From assembly GCF_018324685.1 (NCBI RefSeq), contig NZ_AP023354.1:4712001-4776000 (forward strand): a stretch of 64,000 bases of DNA, in the 5' to 3' direction. Both the position numbers and the translations under genes were made by a program. Numbering within the stretch: the stretch's first letter is position 1; every line of letters starts with the position of its first letter. This document shows positions 17,342 through 26,609 of this stretch, in pieces. Below the pieces are notes generated by a model that was not told where the DNA came from, did not search any database, and saw nothing but the letters and a program-made list of their open reading frames with translations. The stretch is from Actinocatenispora sera. Its GTDB lineage: Bacteria > Actinomycetota > Actinomycetes > Mycobacteriales > Micromonosporaceae.

Positions 17342-19696
17342 TCAGGGCTCCCGGCGCCGGGGTGCCCGCCCCGGCGGCTGCAGCGGAGCCGGCCAGTTCG
17401 GCGCCGGCGGGATCGACCGGGTCACCGGATCGCCGGGAGCGAGCATCATCTGCTCACCGTGGTGGCTGATCGGGATCGCCGGACCGTCGGTGAGCGAGTA
17501 CGTGGCCGTCTCGCCGGTCACCTCCACCCGCAGGTGATGGCCGCGGATCAGCATCCGGAACGCCACCCGGGACAGCCCCCGCGGCAGCCGCGGTGCGAAC
17601 GCCAGCCCCTCCTCGGAGTCGCGCAGCCCGCCGAACCCGGCCACCAGCGCCAGGCACGCCCCGCCCAGCGAGGCCATGTGCAGCCCGTCCTTGGTGTTGG
17701 CGTGCAGGTCGTCCAGGTCGGTCAGGGCCGCCTCGGCGAGGTAGTCCAGTGCCAGGTCCAGGTGGCCGCACTCGGCGGCGATCACCGCCTGGCTGCACGC
17801 CGACAGCGACGAGTCCCGTACCGTGATCGGCTCGTAGTAGGCGAAGTTGCGCGCCTTCTGCTCCGGAGTGAACGCCTCCCCGCAGGTCTGCATCGCAAGC
17901 ACCAGGTCGGCCTGCTTGACCACCTGCTTGCGGTAGATGTCGAAGTACGGGAAGTTCAGCATCAACGGGTACCGGCTGCCGGTGGCGGCGAAGTCCCAGT
18001 GCTCGTGGCTGGTGAATCCCTCCGACTGCGGATGCACGCCGAGCGTCTCGTCGTACGGGATGGTCATCGCCTTCGCCGCGTCCCGCCAGGACGCCATCTC
18101 CTCGACGTTGACCGAGAGCTCGTTCGCCTGCGCCGGATAGCGTTCGGCCACGTCGGCCGCCGCGATCAGGTTCCGCCGCGCCATCAGGTTGGTGTAGACG
18201 TTGTTGTCGGAGATCGCCGAGTACTCGTCCGGCCCGGTCACCCCGTCGATGCGGAACTGGCCGTGCGTGTCGTGGTGGCCCAGCGAGCGCCACATCCGCG
18301 CCGTCTCCACCAGCAGCTCCAGCCCCACCTCGCGCTCGAAGTCGCGGTCGTCGGTGGCCTGCACGTACCGCACCACAGCGTGCGCGATGCCGGCGCCGAG
18401 GTGGAACGCGGCGGTTCCGGCCGGCCAGTAGCCGGAACACTCCTCGCCGCGGATGGTGCGCCACGGGAACACCGCGCCCGCCAGCCCCAGTTGCTGGGCC
18501 CGGTCCCGCGCCATCGGCAGCGTGTTGTGCCGCCAGCGCAGCGCCTGCTCCACGGCCTGCGGCACGCTGTAGGTCAGTACCGGCAGCACGAAGATCTCGG
18601 TGTCCCAGAACGAGTGCCCGTCGTAGCCGGGACCGGTCAACCCCTTGGCCGGGATCGCCCGCTGCTCGGCCCGGGCACTGGCCTGCAGGACGTGGAACAG
18701 CGCGAACCGGATCGCCTGCTCGATCTCGGTGTCGCCGTCGACCTCGACCGAGGCACCCTGCCAGAACTCGTCGAGGTACTTGCGCTGCTCGGCGAGCAGC
18801 CCGTTCCAGCCGGTGAACCGGGCCGCCGACAGGGCGGCGGCGACCTGGTCGCGCACCGCCGGCACCGACCGGTACGAGGACCAGCCGTAGGCGAGGAACT
18901 TGACCAGCCGCAGCTTCTGCCCGGGGCGCAGCACGGTGGCGATGGTGGTCCGGGCCAGGTCGTCGAACGACTCGGTCGCCACGTGCAGGTTGACCTCTTC
19001 GGGCACCGTGATCCGGTGGTCCATCCCGGCCGCCACCCGCAGCCCGGAGCGCGCCGTCTGGTGGATCAGGATCGCGCCCCGCTCGCCGGACACGCCGTTG
19101 TGCTCGGCCCGCAGCGGCGCCTCCAGTACCGCGGCGGCGCGCGGGTCACCGGACTGCTCGGGCAGCTGCTCGTTGGCCACCAGCTCGGACTGCAGCACCA
19201 CCCGGGCCGGGCCGTCGACCGGCTCCACCTCGTAGCAGATCGCCGCGATCGCCCGCTGGGTGAACGAGACCAGCCGGGTCGAGGTCACCTGCACGGTACG
19301 GCCGGCCGGCGAGGTCCAGGTGACGTCGCGGCGCAGCACGCCGTCGCGGAAGTCCAGGTTGCGCTCGTGCGCGCGCAGCGTGCCGTACCGCAGGTCGAAC
19401 GGCTCGTCGTCGACCATCAACCGGATCAGCTTGCCGTTGGTGACGTTGATGACCGTCTGCCCGGACTCCGGATAGCCGTACCCGGCCTCGGCGTACGGCA
19501 GCGGGCGCAGCTCGAACACGCCGTTGAGGTACGTGCCCGGCAACCCGTGCGGCTCGCCCTCGTCCAGGTTGGCCCGCAGCCCGATGTGCCCGTTGGACAG
19601 CGCGAACACCGACTCCGACTGGGCTATCCGGTCCAGGTCGAGGCTCAGTTCGCGCAGGCACCAGGGCTCCACGGTGAACGCCCGGCCAGTAGTCAT
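17342..19696 (-). CDS. Glycoside hydrolase family 65 disaccharide phosphorylase
   Basis: A 784-residue cytoplasmic enzyme of the trehalose/maltose/kojibiose phosphorylase family, which splits an alpha-glucosyl disaccharide with phosphate to beta-glucose 1-phosphate and a sugar. The N-terminal beta-sandwich (FALSNGHIGLRAN, GLPGTYLNGVFE) is followed by the (alpha/alpha)6 barrel with GHSFWDTEIF and the general acid Glu491 in VTGPDEYS; the phosphate-binding region reads TKDGLHMASLGG. Start ATG 19696 follows CGGGGAACC; an earlier start at 19744 lacks support. The beta-phosphoglucomutase-like HAD gene lies 150 nt upstream, the usual partner converting the product to glucose 6-phosphate. Confidence 0.93.
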   Translation of the reverse strand: MTTGRAFTVEPWCLRELSLDLDRIAQSESVFALSNGHIGLRANLDEGEPHGLPGTYLNGVFELRPLPYAEAGYGYPESGQTVINVTNGKLIRLMVDDEPFDLRYGTLRAHERNLDFRDGVLRRDVTWTSPAGRTVQVTSTRLVSFTQRAIAAICYEVEPVDGPARVVLQSELVANEQLPEQSGDPRAAAVLEAPLRAEHNGVSGERGAILIHQTARSGLRVAAGMDHRITVPEEVNLHVATESFDDLARTTIATVLRPGQKLRLVKFLAYGWSSYRSVPAVRDQVAAALSAARFTGWNGLLAEQRKYLDEFWQGASVEVDGDTEIEQAIRFALFHVLQASARAEQRAIPAKGLTGPGYDGHSFWDTEIFVLPVLTYSVPQAVEQALRWRHNTLPMARDRAQQLGLAGAVFPWRTIRGEECSGYWPAGTAAFHLGAGIAHAVVRYVQATDDRDFEREVGLELLVETARMWRSLGHHDTHGQFRIDGVTGPDEYSAISDNNVYTNLMARRNLIAAADVAERYPAQANELSVNVEEMASWRDAAKAMTIPYDETLGVHPQSEGFTSHEHWDFAATGSRYPLMLNFPYFDIYRKQVVKQADLVLAMQTCGEAFTPEQKARNFAYYEPITVRDSSLSACSQAVIAAECGHLDLALDYLAEAALTDLDDLHANTKDGLHMASLGGACLALVAGFGGLRDSEEGLAFAPRLPRGLSRVAFRMLIRGHHLRVEVTGETATYSLTDGPAIPISHHGEQMMLAPGDPVTRSIPPAPNWPAPLQPPGRAPRRREP

Positions 19697-19846
19697 GGTT
19701 CCCCGATCTTCATGGTTCGTGGTGTACGCCGGCGCCGGCGCCATTCGACGCCGTTACGGCAAGCATGGGTGATGGTGTGGTTGTCCGGTGGCCGGTCCGC
19801 CCGGTGTCACCGGATCGCCGACGGCGCCCGGGTGCTGCGGTCCGGG

Positions 19847-20620
19847 TCAGTGCCGCGCGGTATGCGGCTCTGCCTCGGGGATGTCGGCGTCGATGAGCTC
19901 GGCGAGGTCGCCGACGACCAGGTCGGCGCCGTGCTCGCGCAGCGCGTCGGCCTGGCCGGACCGGTCGACCCCGATGACCAGGCCGAACCTGCCGGCCCGG
20001 CCGGCCGCGACGCCGGACAGCGCGTCCTCGAACACGGCCGCCTCGCCGGGCGCCACGCCCAGGGTGCGGGCCGCGGCGAGGAACGTGTCCGGTGCCGGCT
20101 TGCCGGCCAGGCCGTCGCGCGCGGCGACGACCCCGTCCACGATCTCCTCGAACAGGTCCTGGATGCCGGCCGCCGCCAGCACGTCGCGGCAGTTCGCGCT
20201 GGAGGACACCACGGCCCGGCGCAGGCCGGCCCGGCGCGCGGCCAGCACGTACCGCACCGAGCCGGGGTAGGCGTCCACGCCCTGGTCGTGGATCAGCCGC
20301 AGCACCAGCTCGTTCTTCCGGTTGCCCAGGCCGCGCACGGTCTCGGCGCTCGGCGGGTCGTCGGGCGAGCCCTCCGGCAGGGTGATGCCGCGGGAAGCGA
20401 GGAACGAACGGGTCCCGTCCTGCCGCGGCTTCCCGTCGACGTACCGGTCGTAGTCGCTCTGTGTGAAGGGCTGCGCGATGGCATGCTCACGGCGCGCACG
20501 CTCTTCGAGGTACGCGTCGAACATCTGCCGCCACGCCTCGGCATGCACCACGGCGGTGCGGGTGAGCACACCGTCAAGATCGAACAGGCAGGCGCGGACG
20601 CCGTTCGGAAGCCCCAACAC
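19847..20620 (-). CDS. HAD-family beta-phosphoglucomutase-like protein
   Basis: About 257 residues from GTG 20620. The HAD nucleophile motif is LFDLDGVLT (Asp14 and Asp16), motif II is [12 protein letters not shown], the conserved Lys is in [11 protein letters not shown], and the acidic motif is VFEDALSGV. These, with the large helical cap carrying [13 protein letters not shown], match beta-phosphoglucomutase, which interconverts beta-glucose 1-phosphate and glucose 6-phosphate. It lies directly upstream of the GH65 phosphorylase on the same strand and should act on its product. The exact start is uncertain because no strong Shine-Dalgarno box is visible. Confidence 0.9.
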   Translation of the reverse strand: MLGLPNGVRACLFDLDGVLTRTAVVHAEAWRQMFDAYLEERARREHAIAQPFTQSDYDRYVDGKPRQDGTRSFLASRGITLPEGSPDDPPSAETVRGLGNRKNELVLRLIHDQGVDAYPGSVRYVLAARRAGLRRAVVSSSANCRDVLAAAGIQDLFEEIVDGVVAARDGLAGKPAPDTFLAAARTLGVAPGEAAVFEDALSGVAAGRAGRFGLVIGVDRSGQADALREHGADLVVGDLAELIDADIPEAEPHTARH

Positions 20621-21081
20621 GGCACCGATAGTAACGGCGAACAGGGGGATTGGAACGTCGTGGCGCGGCGCGCCGTGCGCCGTGGCCTCCCCGTGATCTA
20701 GCCGTCCGCCGGTTCGGGGAGGTGGCCATCGCCCGATCTCGGCCCCGTCGCGGTCGCCCGACCTGCACCGGGGGCGATCTTGCATGGCGTGACGAGCATG
20801 AGTCAGTTACCTAGGAAGCAATGCGGAGCGTGGCGCAGCTCACGCGACCGAGCACGAAGCAGGACCAATCACACATCCGGCACTGCCGTCGACGGCAACC
20901 GGCTCGCAACCACCACGAAGGGTGCCGCCGGAGGCGCGGGAGCGTGCGGGACGGTGGGCCGCGGGAGGCGCCCTCACCGGCACGGACCAGCGGGCGTGAC
21001 GGGGAGGCGCGGTTCAGCGCCGCGGGAGGGGCATGTGCGGCTCAGCGCGCGGGAGGGGGAGGCGCGGTTCAGCGGCGCGGT
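20621..21081. other. Intergenic region with G-rich imperfect repeats
   Basis: No convincing gene on either strand. The right part (about 21002-21081) contains three to four irregular copies of a G-rich unit (gcgcgggaggg followed by gcggttcagcg) running up to the stop codon of the next minus-strand gene. The left part would hold the promoter of the HAD-GH65 unit but no clear box was found. Confidence 0.5.
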
Positions 21082-22266
21082 TCAGCGGAAGGCGGGGACG
21101 CCGGTGAGCGCCTGGCCGAGCACCAGGGTGTGCACCTCGCTGGTGCCTTCGTAGGTCAGCACCGATTCGAGGTTGTTGGCGTGCCGCAGCGGGGAGAAGT
21201 CCAGCGTGATGCCGGCGGCGGCGAGGATGGTGCGGCACTCGCGGGCGATCGTGAGCGCCTCCCGGACGTTGTTCAGCTTGCCCAGGCTGATCTGCTCGCT
21301 GCGCAGCGAGCCGGCGTCCTTGCGCCGGCCCAGGTGCAGCGCGAGCAGCGTCGCCTTGCCCAGCTCCAGCGTCATGTCCACCAGCTTCTGCTGGGTCAGC
21401 TGGAAACCGGCGACCGGCCGGTCGAACGCCTGCCGGTCGACCGCCCAGGCGATCGTGGTCTCCAGGCAGTCGCGGGCGGCGCCGGTGGCGCCGAACACGA
21501 TGCCGAACCGCGCCTCGTCCAGGCAACTGAGCGGGGCGCGCAGGCCGCGCGCGTCCGGCAGCATCGCCTCGGCGGGCAGCCGCACGTCGTCGAAGGCGAG
21601 CTCGGCGGTGACCGAGGCGCGCAGCGACAGCTTGCGGGTGATCTCGGTGGCGGTGAATCCGGGCGTACCCGCCGGCACCAGGAAGCCGCGCACCCCGTCG
21701 TCGGTGCGGGCCCAGACCACCGCGACGTCGGCGACCGTACCGTTGGTGATCCACATCTTGCTGCCGGACAGCACCCAGTCGTCGCCGTCACGCCGGGCCC
21801 GGGTGCGCATCCCGCCCGGGTTTGAGCCGAAGTCCGGCTCGGTCAGGCCGAAGCAGCCGATCGCCCGGCCGGCCGCCAGCTCCGGCAGCCAGCGCTGCTT
21901 CTGCGCCTCCGACCCGAACGCGTGGATCGCGTACATGGCCAGCGACCCCTGCACCGAGACCAGGCTGCGCAGCCCCGAGTCGGCCGCCTCCAGCTCGGCG
22001 CACGCCAGCCCGTAGCTGACCGCGTTGGTACCGGCGCAGCCGTAGCCGGTCAGGTGCATGCCCAGCACGCCGAGCTTGCCCAGCTCCACGGCGAGTTCGC
22101 GGGCCGGCACGTGGCCCGCCTCGTACCACTCTGCGAGCTGCGGCCGGACCCGGTCGGCGACGAACGCGCGCACCGTGTCCCGGATCTCCCGCTCGTCGTC
22201 GGTCAGCAGCTCCTCGACCCCGAACAGGGCGAGCGGGTGCTGGGCTGCGGGTGGCGTGCTCGCCAT
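21082..22266 (-). CDS. gcdH: Acyl-CoA dehydrogenase, glutaryl-CoA dehydrogenase type
   Basis: A 394-residue flavoenzyme; ATG 22266 follows GAGGAG. The FAD/substrate loop CFGLTEPDFGSNPGGM and the catalytic Glu in TYEGTSEVHTL fit the family, and SGLRSLVSVQGSLAM with YEGTSEVHTLVLGQALTG is the pattern of glutaryl-CoA dehydrogenases, which oxidise and decarboxylate glutaryl-CoA to crotonyl-CoA at the end of lysine/tryptophan breakdown. It stands alone, without the electron-transfer flavoprotein genes. The neighbouring KAL-type lysine cluster at 33-41 kb would also end in crotonyl-CoA. Specificity is inferred from motif similarity only. Confidence 0.8.
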   Translation of the reverse strand: MASTPPAAQHPLALFGVEELLTDDEREIRDTVRAFVADRVRPQLAEWYEAGHVPARELAVELGKLGVLGMHLTGYGCAGTNAVSYGLACAELEAADSGLRSLVSVQGSLAMYAIHAFGSEAQKQRWLPELAAGRAIGCFGLTEPDFGSNPGGMRTRARRDGDDWVLSGSKMWITNGTVADVAVVWARTDDGVRGFLVPAGTPGFTATEITRKLSLRASVTAELAFDDVRLPAEAMLPDARGLRAPLSCLDEARFGIVFGATGAARDCLETTIAWAVDRQAFDRPVAGFQLTQQKLVDMTLELGKATLLALHLGRRKDAGSLRSEQISLGKLNNVREALTIARECRTILAAAGITLDFSPLRHANNLESVLTYEGTSEVHTLVLGQALTGVPAFR

Positions 22267-22468
22267 GCGGTGCTCCTCGGGCGGTGGCTGTCGGCCGACC
22301 CTCGTACCGTACGGCCGGCGCAGCGTCGGCGCGCCGCCAGCCCGCGATCACGTCCGCCCGCACCCCGAAGCGTACGTGCCTCGACGCATCGCACACATCG
22401 GCGGCGATGATGATCTTTGCGACCCCCCTCGCCGGCACACTGGCCGTACCGGCGAGAGGGAGGCGGCG

Positions 22469-23461
22469 ATGGCGAACATGGTGTGGCTGGGTGGCGGCTG
22501 CGGGGCGGGCAAGACCACCCTGGCGCGGCGCCTGGCCTACCGGTACGACCTGCGGTTGTGGCCGGTGGACGCCTACAGCTACGCGCACCAGCGGCGGGCG
22601 ACGATCGAACCCGGCTGGCCGGTCGTACGGGCCGCGGCCGGCCTGGACTTCACCGAGCGCTGGCTGGCGCCGTCGCCACACGACCAGCTGGCGCGCTTCC
22701 TCGGGTACGCTGCCGAGCAGTTCGCGATGCTCGCCGACGACCTCGCGGCGCTGCCCGACCGGACGCTGACGATCGTGGAGGGGCCACAGCTGCTCCCGGC
22801 GCAGGTCGCCGCGAGCGGCGGCGCCGCGCTCTGGCTGATCCCGACGCCGGCTCGGATCCGCCGCTCACGCCGGCAGCGCGGCGTCGCCGGCCCGGCCGAC
22901 GAGGCCACCCAGCGCCGGGTGCTGGACACGCTGATCGACCGCGACGTGCTGCTCGCCGAGCATCTGGGCACGCAGGTCCGGGCGATCGGCGGCGATTGCG
23001 TCGAGGTCGACGAGGACGCCGACTGGGACCGCCTCACCGACCTGGTCGCCGAACACTTCGGCCTTCCCCCCACACCCACAGCCACCGGCGCCGACGGCAT
23101 CGCCGGCCGCACCGACGGTGCTGGGAGCGCCGGCGCGGCCGACGGTGCCGGTCCGGTCGGCGCGGCCGACGGTGCCGGTCCGGTCGGCGCGGCCGACGGT
23201 GCCGGTCCGGTCGGCGCGGCCGACGGTGCCGGTCCGGTCGGCGCGGCCGACGGGGACACCCGGCAGCGGTTGCGGCAGGCCGAGAACGCGGCGGTGCTGG
23301 CGAACCTGACCGCACATCGAGACTGGATCGGGGCGACGAAGCCGCTCGCCGGGCCGTTCGTATGCGAGTGCACCCGGCTCGGTTGTGCGGTCGAGGCCAG
23401 GATCGACATCGAGGACTACCGGGCCCGCGCCGACCCGCTGGTGCTCTGCGGGGATGCGTGA
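22469..23461 (+). CDS. P-loop kinase-like protein with repeat linker and C-terminal Cys domain
   Basis: A 330-residue protein; ATG 22469 has GGGAGG upstream. The N-terminal domain has Walker A GGGCGAGKTT at residues 8-17 and looks like a small-molecule or zeta-type P-loop kinase. A 45-residue linker of AGPVGAADG repeats (residues about 218-262) joins it to a C-terminal domain with AVLANLTAHRDWI and the pattern FVCECTRLGC, a small domain seen alone in other actinobacterial proteins. The substrate is unknown. The linker is encoded by a 27-bp minisatellite and probably varies in length between strains. Confidence 0.78.
   Translation: MANMVWLGGGCGAGKTTLARRLAYRYDLRLWPVDAYSYAHQRRATIEPGWPVVRAAAGLDFTERWLAPSPHDQLARFLGYAAEQFAMLADDLAALPDRTLTIVEGPQLLPAQVAASGGAALWLIPTPARIRRSRRQRGVAGPADEATQRRVLDTLIDRDVLLAEHLGTQVRAIGGDCVEVDEDADWDRLTDLVAEHFGLPPTPTATGADGIAGRTDGAGSAGAADGAGPVGAADGAGPVGAADGAGPVGAADGAGPVGAADGDTRQRLRQAENAAVLANLTAHRDWIGATKPLAGPFVCECTRLGCAVEARIDIEDYRARADPLVLCGDA
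23120..23254. repeat. 27-bp in-frame minisatellite, four near-identical copies plus one degenerate
   Basis: Copies begin at 23147, 23174, 23201 and 23228; the last differs only in its final base. A diverged copy occupies 23120-23146. Each unit encodes AGPVGAADG, so copy-number changes keep the reading frame of the kinase-like gene. Confidence 0.93.
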
Positions 23462-23464
23462 CCG

Positions 23465-24382
23465 CTACGCCGATGCGGTCTCCGCCAGCGCGTCGGTGAG
23501 CCGGGTCAGCGGGCTCGCCAGGTTCCACCGCTCGGCGAGCGCCAGCAGCTGCCGCTCGTCGGCCGGGACGGCCGGCAGCGCGGTGTCGACCGGCGGGACC
23601 TGAGCCTCCGCGCCGGCCGCGACCACCCGGGGCGCCACCGCGAGGTAGTCGCGGGCCGCGGCGAGCTTGCGGGCCTGCGCGGGGCGCACCGCCGGGTCGG
23701 CGGCGTCGACGGCGGCGAGCAGCGCGTCGAGCGTCTGGTACCGGGCGATCAGGCCGGCCGCGGTCTTGTCACCGATGCCCGCCACACCGGGCAGCCCGTC
23801 GGACGGGTCGCCGCGCAGCACCGCGAAGTCGACGTACTGGGCCGGGTGCACGCCGTAGCGGCCGTGCAGGGCGGCGTCGTCGTAGACCTCCAGCTTGGCC
23901 ACGCCGCGGCCGCAGTAGAGCACCCGGACCTGCCGGTCGTCGTCGATGACCTGGAACAGGTCACGGTCGCCGGTGGCCACCTCGATCGGGCCCGGCTCGC
24001 GGGCGGCGAGCGCACCGATGATGTCGTCGGCCTCGCAGCCGGGTGCGCCGAGGGTGGCGATGCCGACCGCCCGCAGCGCATCCAGGATGATCGGCACCTG
24101 CGGGCTCAGCGCGTCGGGCACCTCCTCACCGCCGTCGGCGGCGACCCGGTGCGCCTTGTACGACCCGATCAGCGCGACCCGCCAGGCCGGCCGCCAGTCT
24201 GCGTCCAGGCAGCAGACCATCCGGTCCGGCCGGCGGGTGCGGATGAGCTGGGCGAGCATGTCGAGGAAGCCGCGGACCGCGTTGACGGGGCTGCCGTCGG
24301 GTGCGGTGATCGAGGCGGGGATGCCGTGGAAGGCGCGGAAGTACAGGCTCGCGGCGTCGACGAGCAGCAGCGGTCGGCTCAC
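23465..24382 (-). CDS. 5'-3' exonuclease (DNA polymerase I N-domain type)
   Basis: About 305 residues from GTG 24382. It matches the free-standing 5'-3' exonuclease/flap endonuclease found beside PolA in actinobacteria: metal-binding Asp in LLLVDAASLYFRAFHG, CEADDIIGALA, TGDRDLFQVI, and the helix-hairpin-helix region GDPSDGLPGVAGIGDKTA. It would remove 5' flaps or RNA primers during repair and replication. The gene ends 3 nt from the convergent kinase-like gene. The region just upstream of the start is filled by a short tandem repeat. Confidence 0.92.
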   Translation of the reverse strand: MSRPLLLVDAASLYFRAFHGIPASITAPDGSPVNAVRGFLDMLAQLIRTRRPDRMVCCLDADWRPAWRVALIGSYKAHRVAADGGEEVPDALSPQVPIILDALRAVGIATLGAPGCEADDIIGALAAREPGPIEVATGDRDLFQVIDDDRQVRVLYCGRGVAKLEVYDDAALHGRYGVHPAQYVDFAVLRGDPSDGLPGVAGIGDKTAAGLIARYQTLDALLAAVDAADPAVRPAQARKLAAARDYLAVAPRVVAAGAEAQVPPVDTALPAVPADERQLLALAERWNLASPLTRLTDALAETASA

Positions 24383-24400
24383 CCGTGCCAGCCTGCCATG

Positions 24401-24520
24401 CCGGTACGACAACCGCTGCGCGTCCGTGCCGGACGACGAGCGCTGCGTGTCCGTTCACCACGACGAGCGCTGCGCGTTCGTGCCCGACAAGCGCTGCGCG
24501 TTCGTGCCCGACGAGCGCGG
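24401..24520. repeat. Tandem repeat of 24-27 bp upstream of the exonuclease gene
   Basis: The core cgctgcg recurs at 24414, 24441, 24468 and 24492 with gacgagcg before and tccgtgcc/ttcgtgcc after, at spacings 27, 27 and 24; a fifth copy fades out near 24517. It fills the gap between the exonuclease start and the end of the next minus-strand gene. Confidence 0.75.
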
Positions 24521-24524
24521 CAGG

Positions 24525-25445
24525 TCACGGCACGATGACCAGCTTGCCGTGGGTGTGGCCGCCGCGGCTGGCGTCGAACGCCGCGCCGACCTCGGTCAGC
24601 GGGTAGCTGGCCTGCACCGGTACCGTCAGCCGGCCCGCGTCGGCGAGCTGTGCGAGTTCGGCGAGCCCGGGGCCGTCCGGCCGGACCCAGACCCAGGCTC
24701 CGCCGTGCCCCTCGACGGTAGGGTCCGCGATCGAGACGTGCCGCCCGCCCTCGGCCAGTACCGCGGTGGTGGTGGGCAGCTGCCCGCCGACCAGGTCCAG
24801 GACGACGGTCACGCCGTCCGGGGTGAGGTCGCGGACCCGTTCGGCCAGGCCGTCGCCGTACTCGATCGGGGTGGCGCCGAGCGCCCGCACGGCGTCGTGG
24901 CTGGCCGCCGACGCGGTGCCGAGGACCCGGGCGCCGCGGGCCGCGGCGAGCTGGACGGCGAGGGTGCCGACCCCGCCGGCCGCGCCGTGGACCAGGACGA
25001 CGTCGCCGGCGTGCACGTCGGTGCGGTCCAGGCAGCGCTTCGCGGTCAGCCCGGCGAGGGGCAGGCCGCCGGCCTGGGGCCAGTCGAGCGTGGCCGGCCG
25101 CGCCGCCACGGCGGGGGCCGAGACCGCGACGTACTGGGCGAACGTGCCGGCGCTGATCGCTTCCTTGCGGGCGTAGGCCATGACCTCGTCGCCGGGCGCG
25201 AACTCGGGTGTGTCCGGGCCGCGGTCGACCACCACGCCGGCGACGTCCCAGCCGGGGACGACCGGGAACACGGTGTCGATCATCGGGTCCAGACCGCCGG
25301 CCAGGACCTTCCAGTCGACCGGGTTGACGCCGGCGGCCCGCACCTCGATGAGCACCTGACCGGGGCCGACCTTCGGGTCGGGCAGCTCGCCCACCCGTAG
25401 CGTCGAGTTGTCGTCGGCGAAGGACTCGTAGTAGACGGCGCGCAC
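24525..25445 (-). CDS. NADP-dependent quinone oxidoreductase-like MDR protein
   Basis: About 306 residues from GTG 25445, preceded by GAGGAGA at seven bases. A zinc-less medium-chain reductase: the N-terminal GroES-like domain has AAGVNPVDWKVLAG and PGWDVAGVV, and the cofactor domain has VLVHGAAGGVGTLAVQLA, the loop typical of NADPH quinone/alkenal reductases. No zinc ligands are present. It likely reduces quinones or enones. The longer frame to 25601 is Arg-rich and unlikely to be translated. Confidence 0.9.
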   Translation of the reverse strand: MRAVYYESFADDNSTLRVGELPDPKVGPGQVLIEVRAAGVNPVDWKVLAGGLDPMIDTVFPVVPGWDVAGVVVDRGPDTPEFAPGDEVMAYARKEAISAGTFAQYVAVSAPAVAARPATLDWPQAGGLPLAGLTAKRCLDRTDVHAGDVVLVHGAAGGVGTLAVQLAAARGARVLGTASAASHDAVRALGATPIEYGDGLAERVRDLTPDGVTVVLDLVGGQLPTTTAVLAEGGRHVSIADPTVEGHGGAWVWVRPDGPGLAELAQLADAGRLTVPVQASYPLTEVGAAFDASRGGHTHGKLVIVP

Positions 25446-25615
25446 CAGTGTCTCCTCGTGATCGTGCGGTCGGGCCAGCTGCGACCGTACGCGTCGGGCG
25501 CCGTTCCGCGGCCCCGAATCGGTGCAGTGCGGCCGTGACCCGCCGCGCGGCCCGGGTCGGCGGCGTGCGTGCTCGGATGCCGAACGCCTCCTCGGTTCCA
25601 CCTACCCGCTCGGGT

Positions 25616-26443
25616 TCAGCGGCGTGGACGGTAGCCGGCGACGGTGACCGCGGCGGTGGCGGCGGTGGACTCGGGCAGCGTGGCGATGCGCTCGGCGAGC
25701 GTGGCGGGCGGCAGGTGATGGGCGCTGGGGCCCATCCCGACGACGGCGGCGACCTCGTCGTGGTCGAGCCGAAGGCCGAAGCGCACCGTCTCGGCGCCCG
25801 CCGGTACGAAGTCGGCCAGGGTGGTGGCGAGCCGGTCGGGTTTGGCCGCGTCCACGCCGACCAGGCCGAGCGTCGCGACGAGCTCGCCCAGGTGGTCGGC
25901 GGCCGGGGTGACGACCAGCAGCAGCCCGTCGGGGGTCAGCACCCGGGCGATCTCGGCGGCGTTGCGCGGCGCGAACACGTTGAGGACCAGCCCGATGCAG
26001 CCGGTGCGTACCGGCAGGGGCTGCCAGGCGTCGGCGCCGATCGCGGCGATGCGCGGATGGGCGCGGGCGGCCCGGCGCAACGCGTAGCCGGACAGGTCGA
26101 CCGCGAGGCCGACGCGGTCGGGCTGGGCGGTGAGCAGCTGCGCGAGGTAGTGGCCGGTGCCGGCGCCCAGGTCGAGTACCGGCTCGGTGCCCGCCGGCGC
26201 CGCGGTCCGGATCGCGTCGCTGATGGGGGAGTAGTGGCCGGCGGCGAGGAACCGTTGCCGGGCGGCGACCATCTCGGCGGTGTCGCCGGTACCAGGGCCG
26301 GCGCCGCCGGCGCGCAGGGTCAGGTAGCCGTGCCGGGCGACGTCGAAGCTGTGGCCGTGCGGGCACCGCACCCGCCTGTCGTCCAGAGTGAGGGCGCCGG
26401 CGCAGTTCGGGCAGCGCAGGTAGTCGATGGCGTCGCTGAGCAC
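25616..26443 (-). CDS. 23S rRNA guanine-N1 methyltransferase-like (RlmA/TlrB) protein
   Basis: About 275 residues from GTG 26443; TTG 26467 is an alternative nearer a TAGAAT box. The N-terminal zinc site is CPNC followed by CPHGHSFDVARHGYL, the hallmark of the RlmA family, which methylates G745 or G748 in 23S rRNA helix 35. The SAM-binding motif is VLDLGAGTGHYLAQLL, and LNVFAPRNAAEIARVL follows as in the family. Some members give macrolide resistance, for example in tylosin producers; that role here is speculative. Confidence 0.87.
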   Translation of the reverse strand: MLSDAIDYLRCPNCAGALTLDDRRVRCPHGHSFDVARHGYLTLRAGGAGPGTGDTAEMVAARQRFLAAGHYSPISDAIRTAAPAGTEPVLDLGAGTGHYLAQLLTAQPDRVGLAVDLSGYALRRAARAHPRIAAIGADAWQPLPVRTGCIGLVLNVFAPRNAAEIARVLTPDGLLLVVTPAADHLGELVATLGLVGVDAAKPDRLATTLADFVPAGAETVRFGLRLDHDEVAAVVGMGPSAHHLPPATLAERIATLPESTAATAAVTVAGYRPRR

Positions 26444-26475
26444 CTCCCGATCATCCCCGATCCCCAATATTCTAG

Positions 26476-26487
26476 CTTCCTAGGAAG
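26476..26487. promoter_or_regulatory. Perfect 12-bp palindrome in a divergent promoter region
   Basis: CTTCCTAGGAAG lies between the RlmA-like gene (minus) and an acyl-CoA dehydrogenase gene (plus). On the minus strand it is followed by TAGAAT, a good -10 box, so it could be an operator. Confidence 0.4.
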
Positions 26488-26609
26488 GACTAGGCGGCGT
26501 CACCGCCGCCACCCAAACCCAAACCGGAGCTTCGCCAACTCCCCAAGCGACCCGAACGAGCGTTAAGCTGCCGCCAGTTGTGGCAGGACAGGAACCTCGG
26601 GAGGGAATC

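Noticed and set aside
23120-23254. Repeat array considered as CRISPR
   Set aside because: Units are directly adjacent without unique spacers and keep the reading frame; no cas genes in the window.
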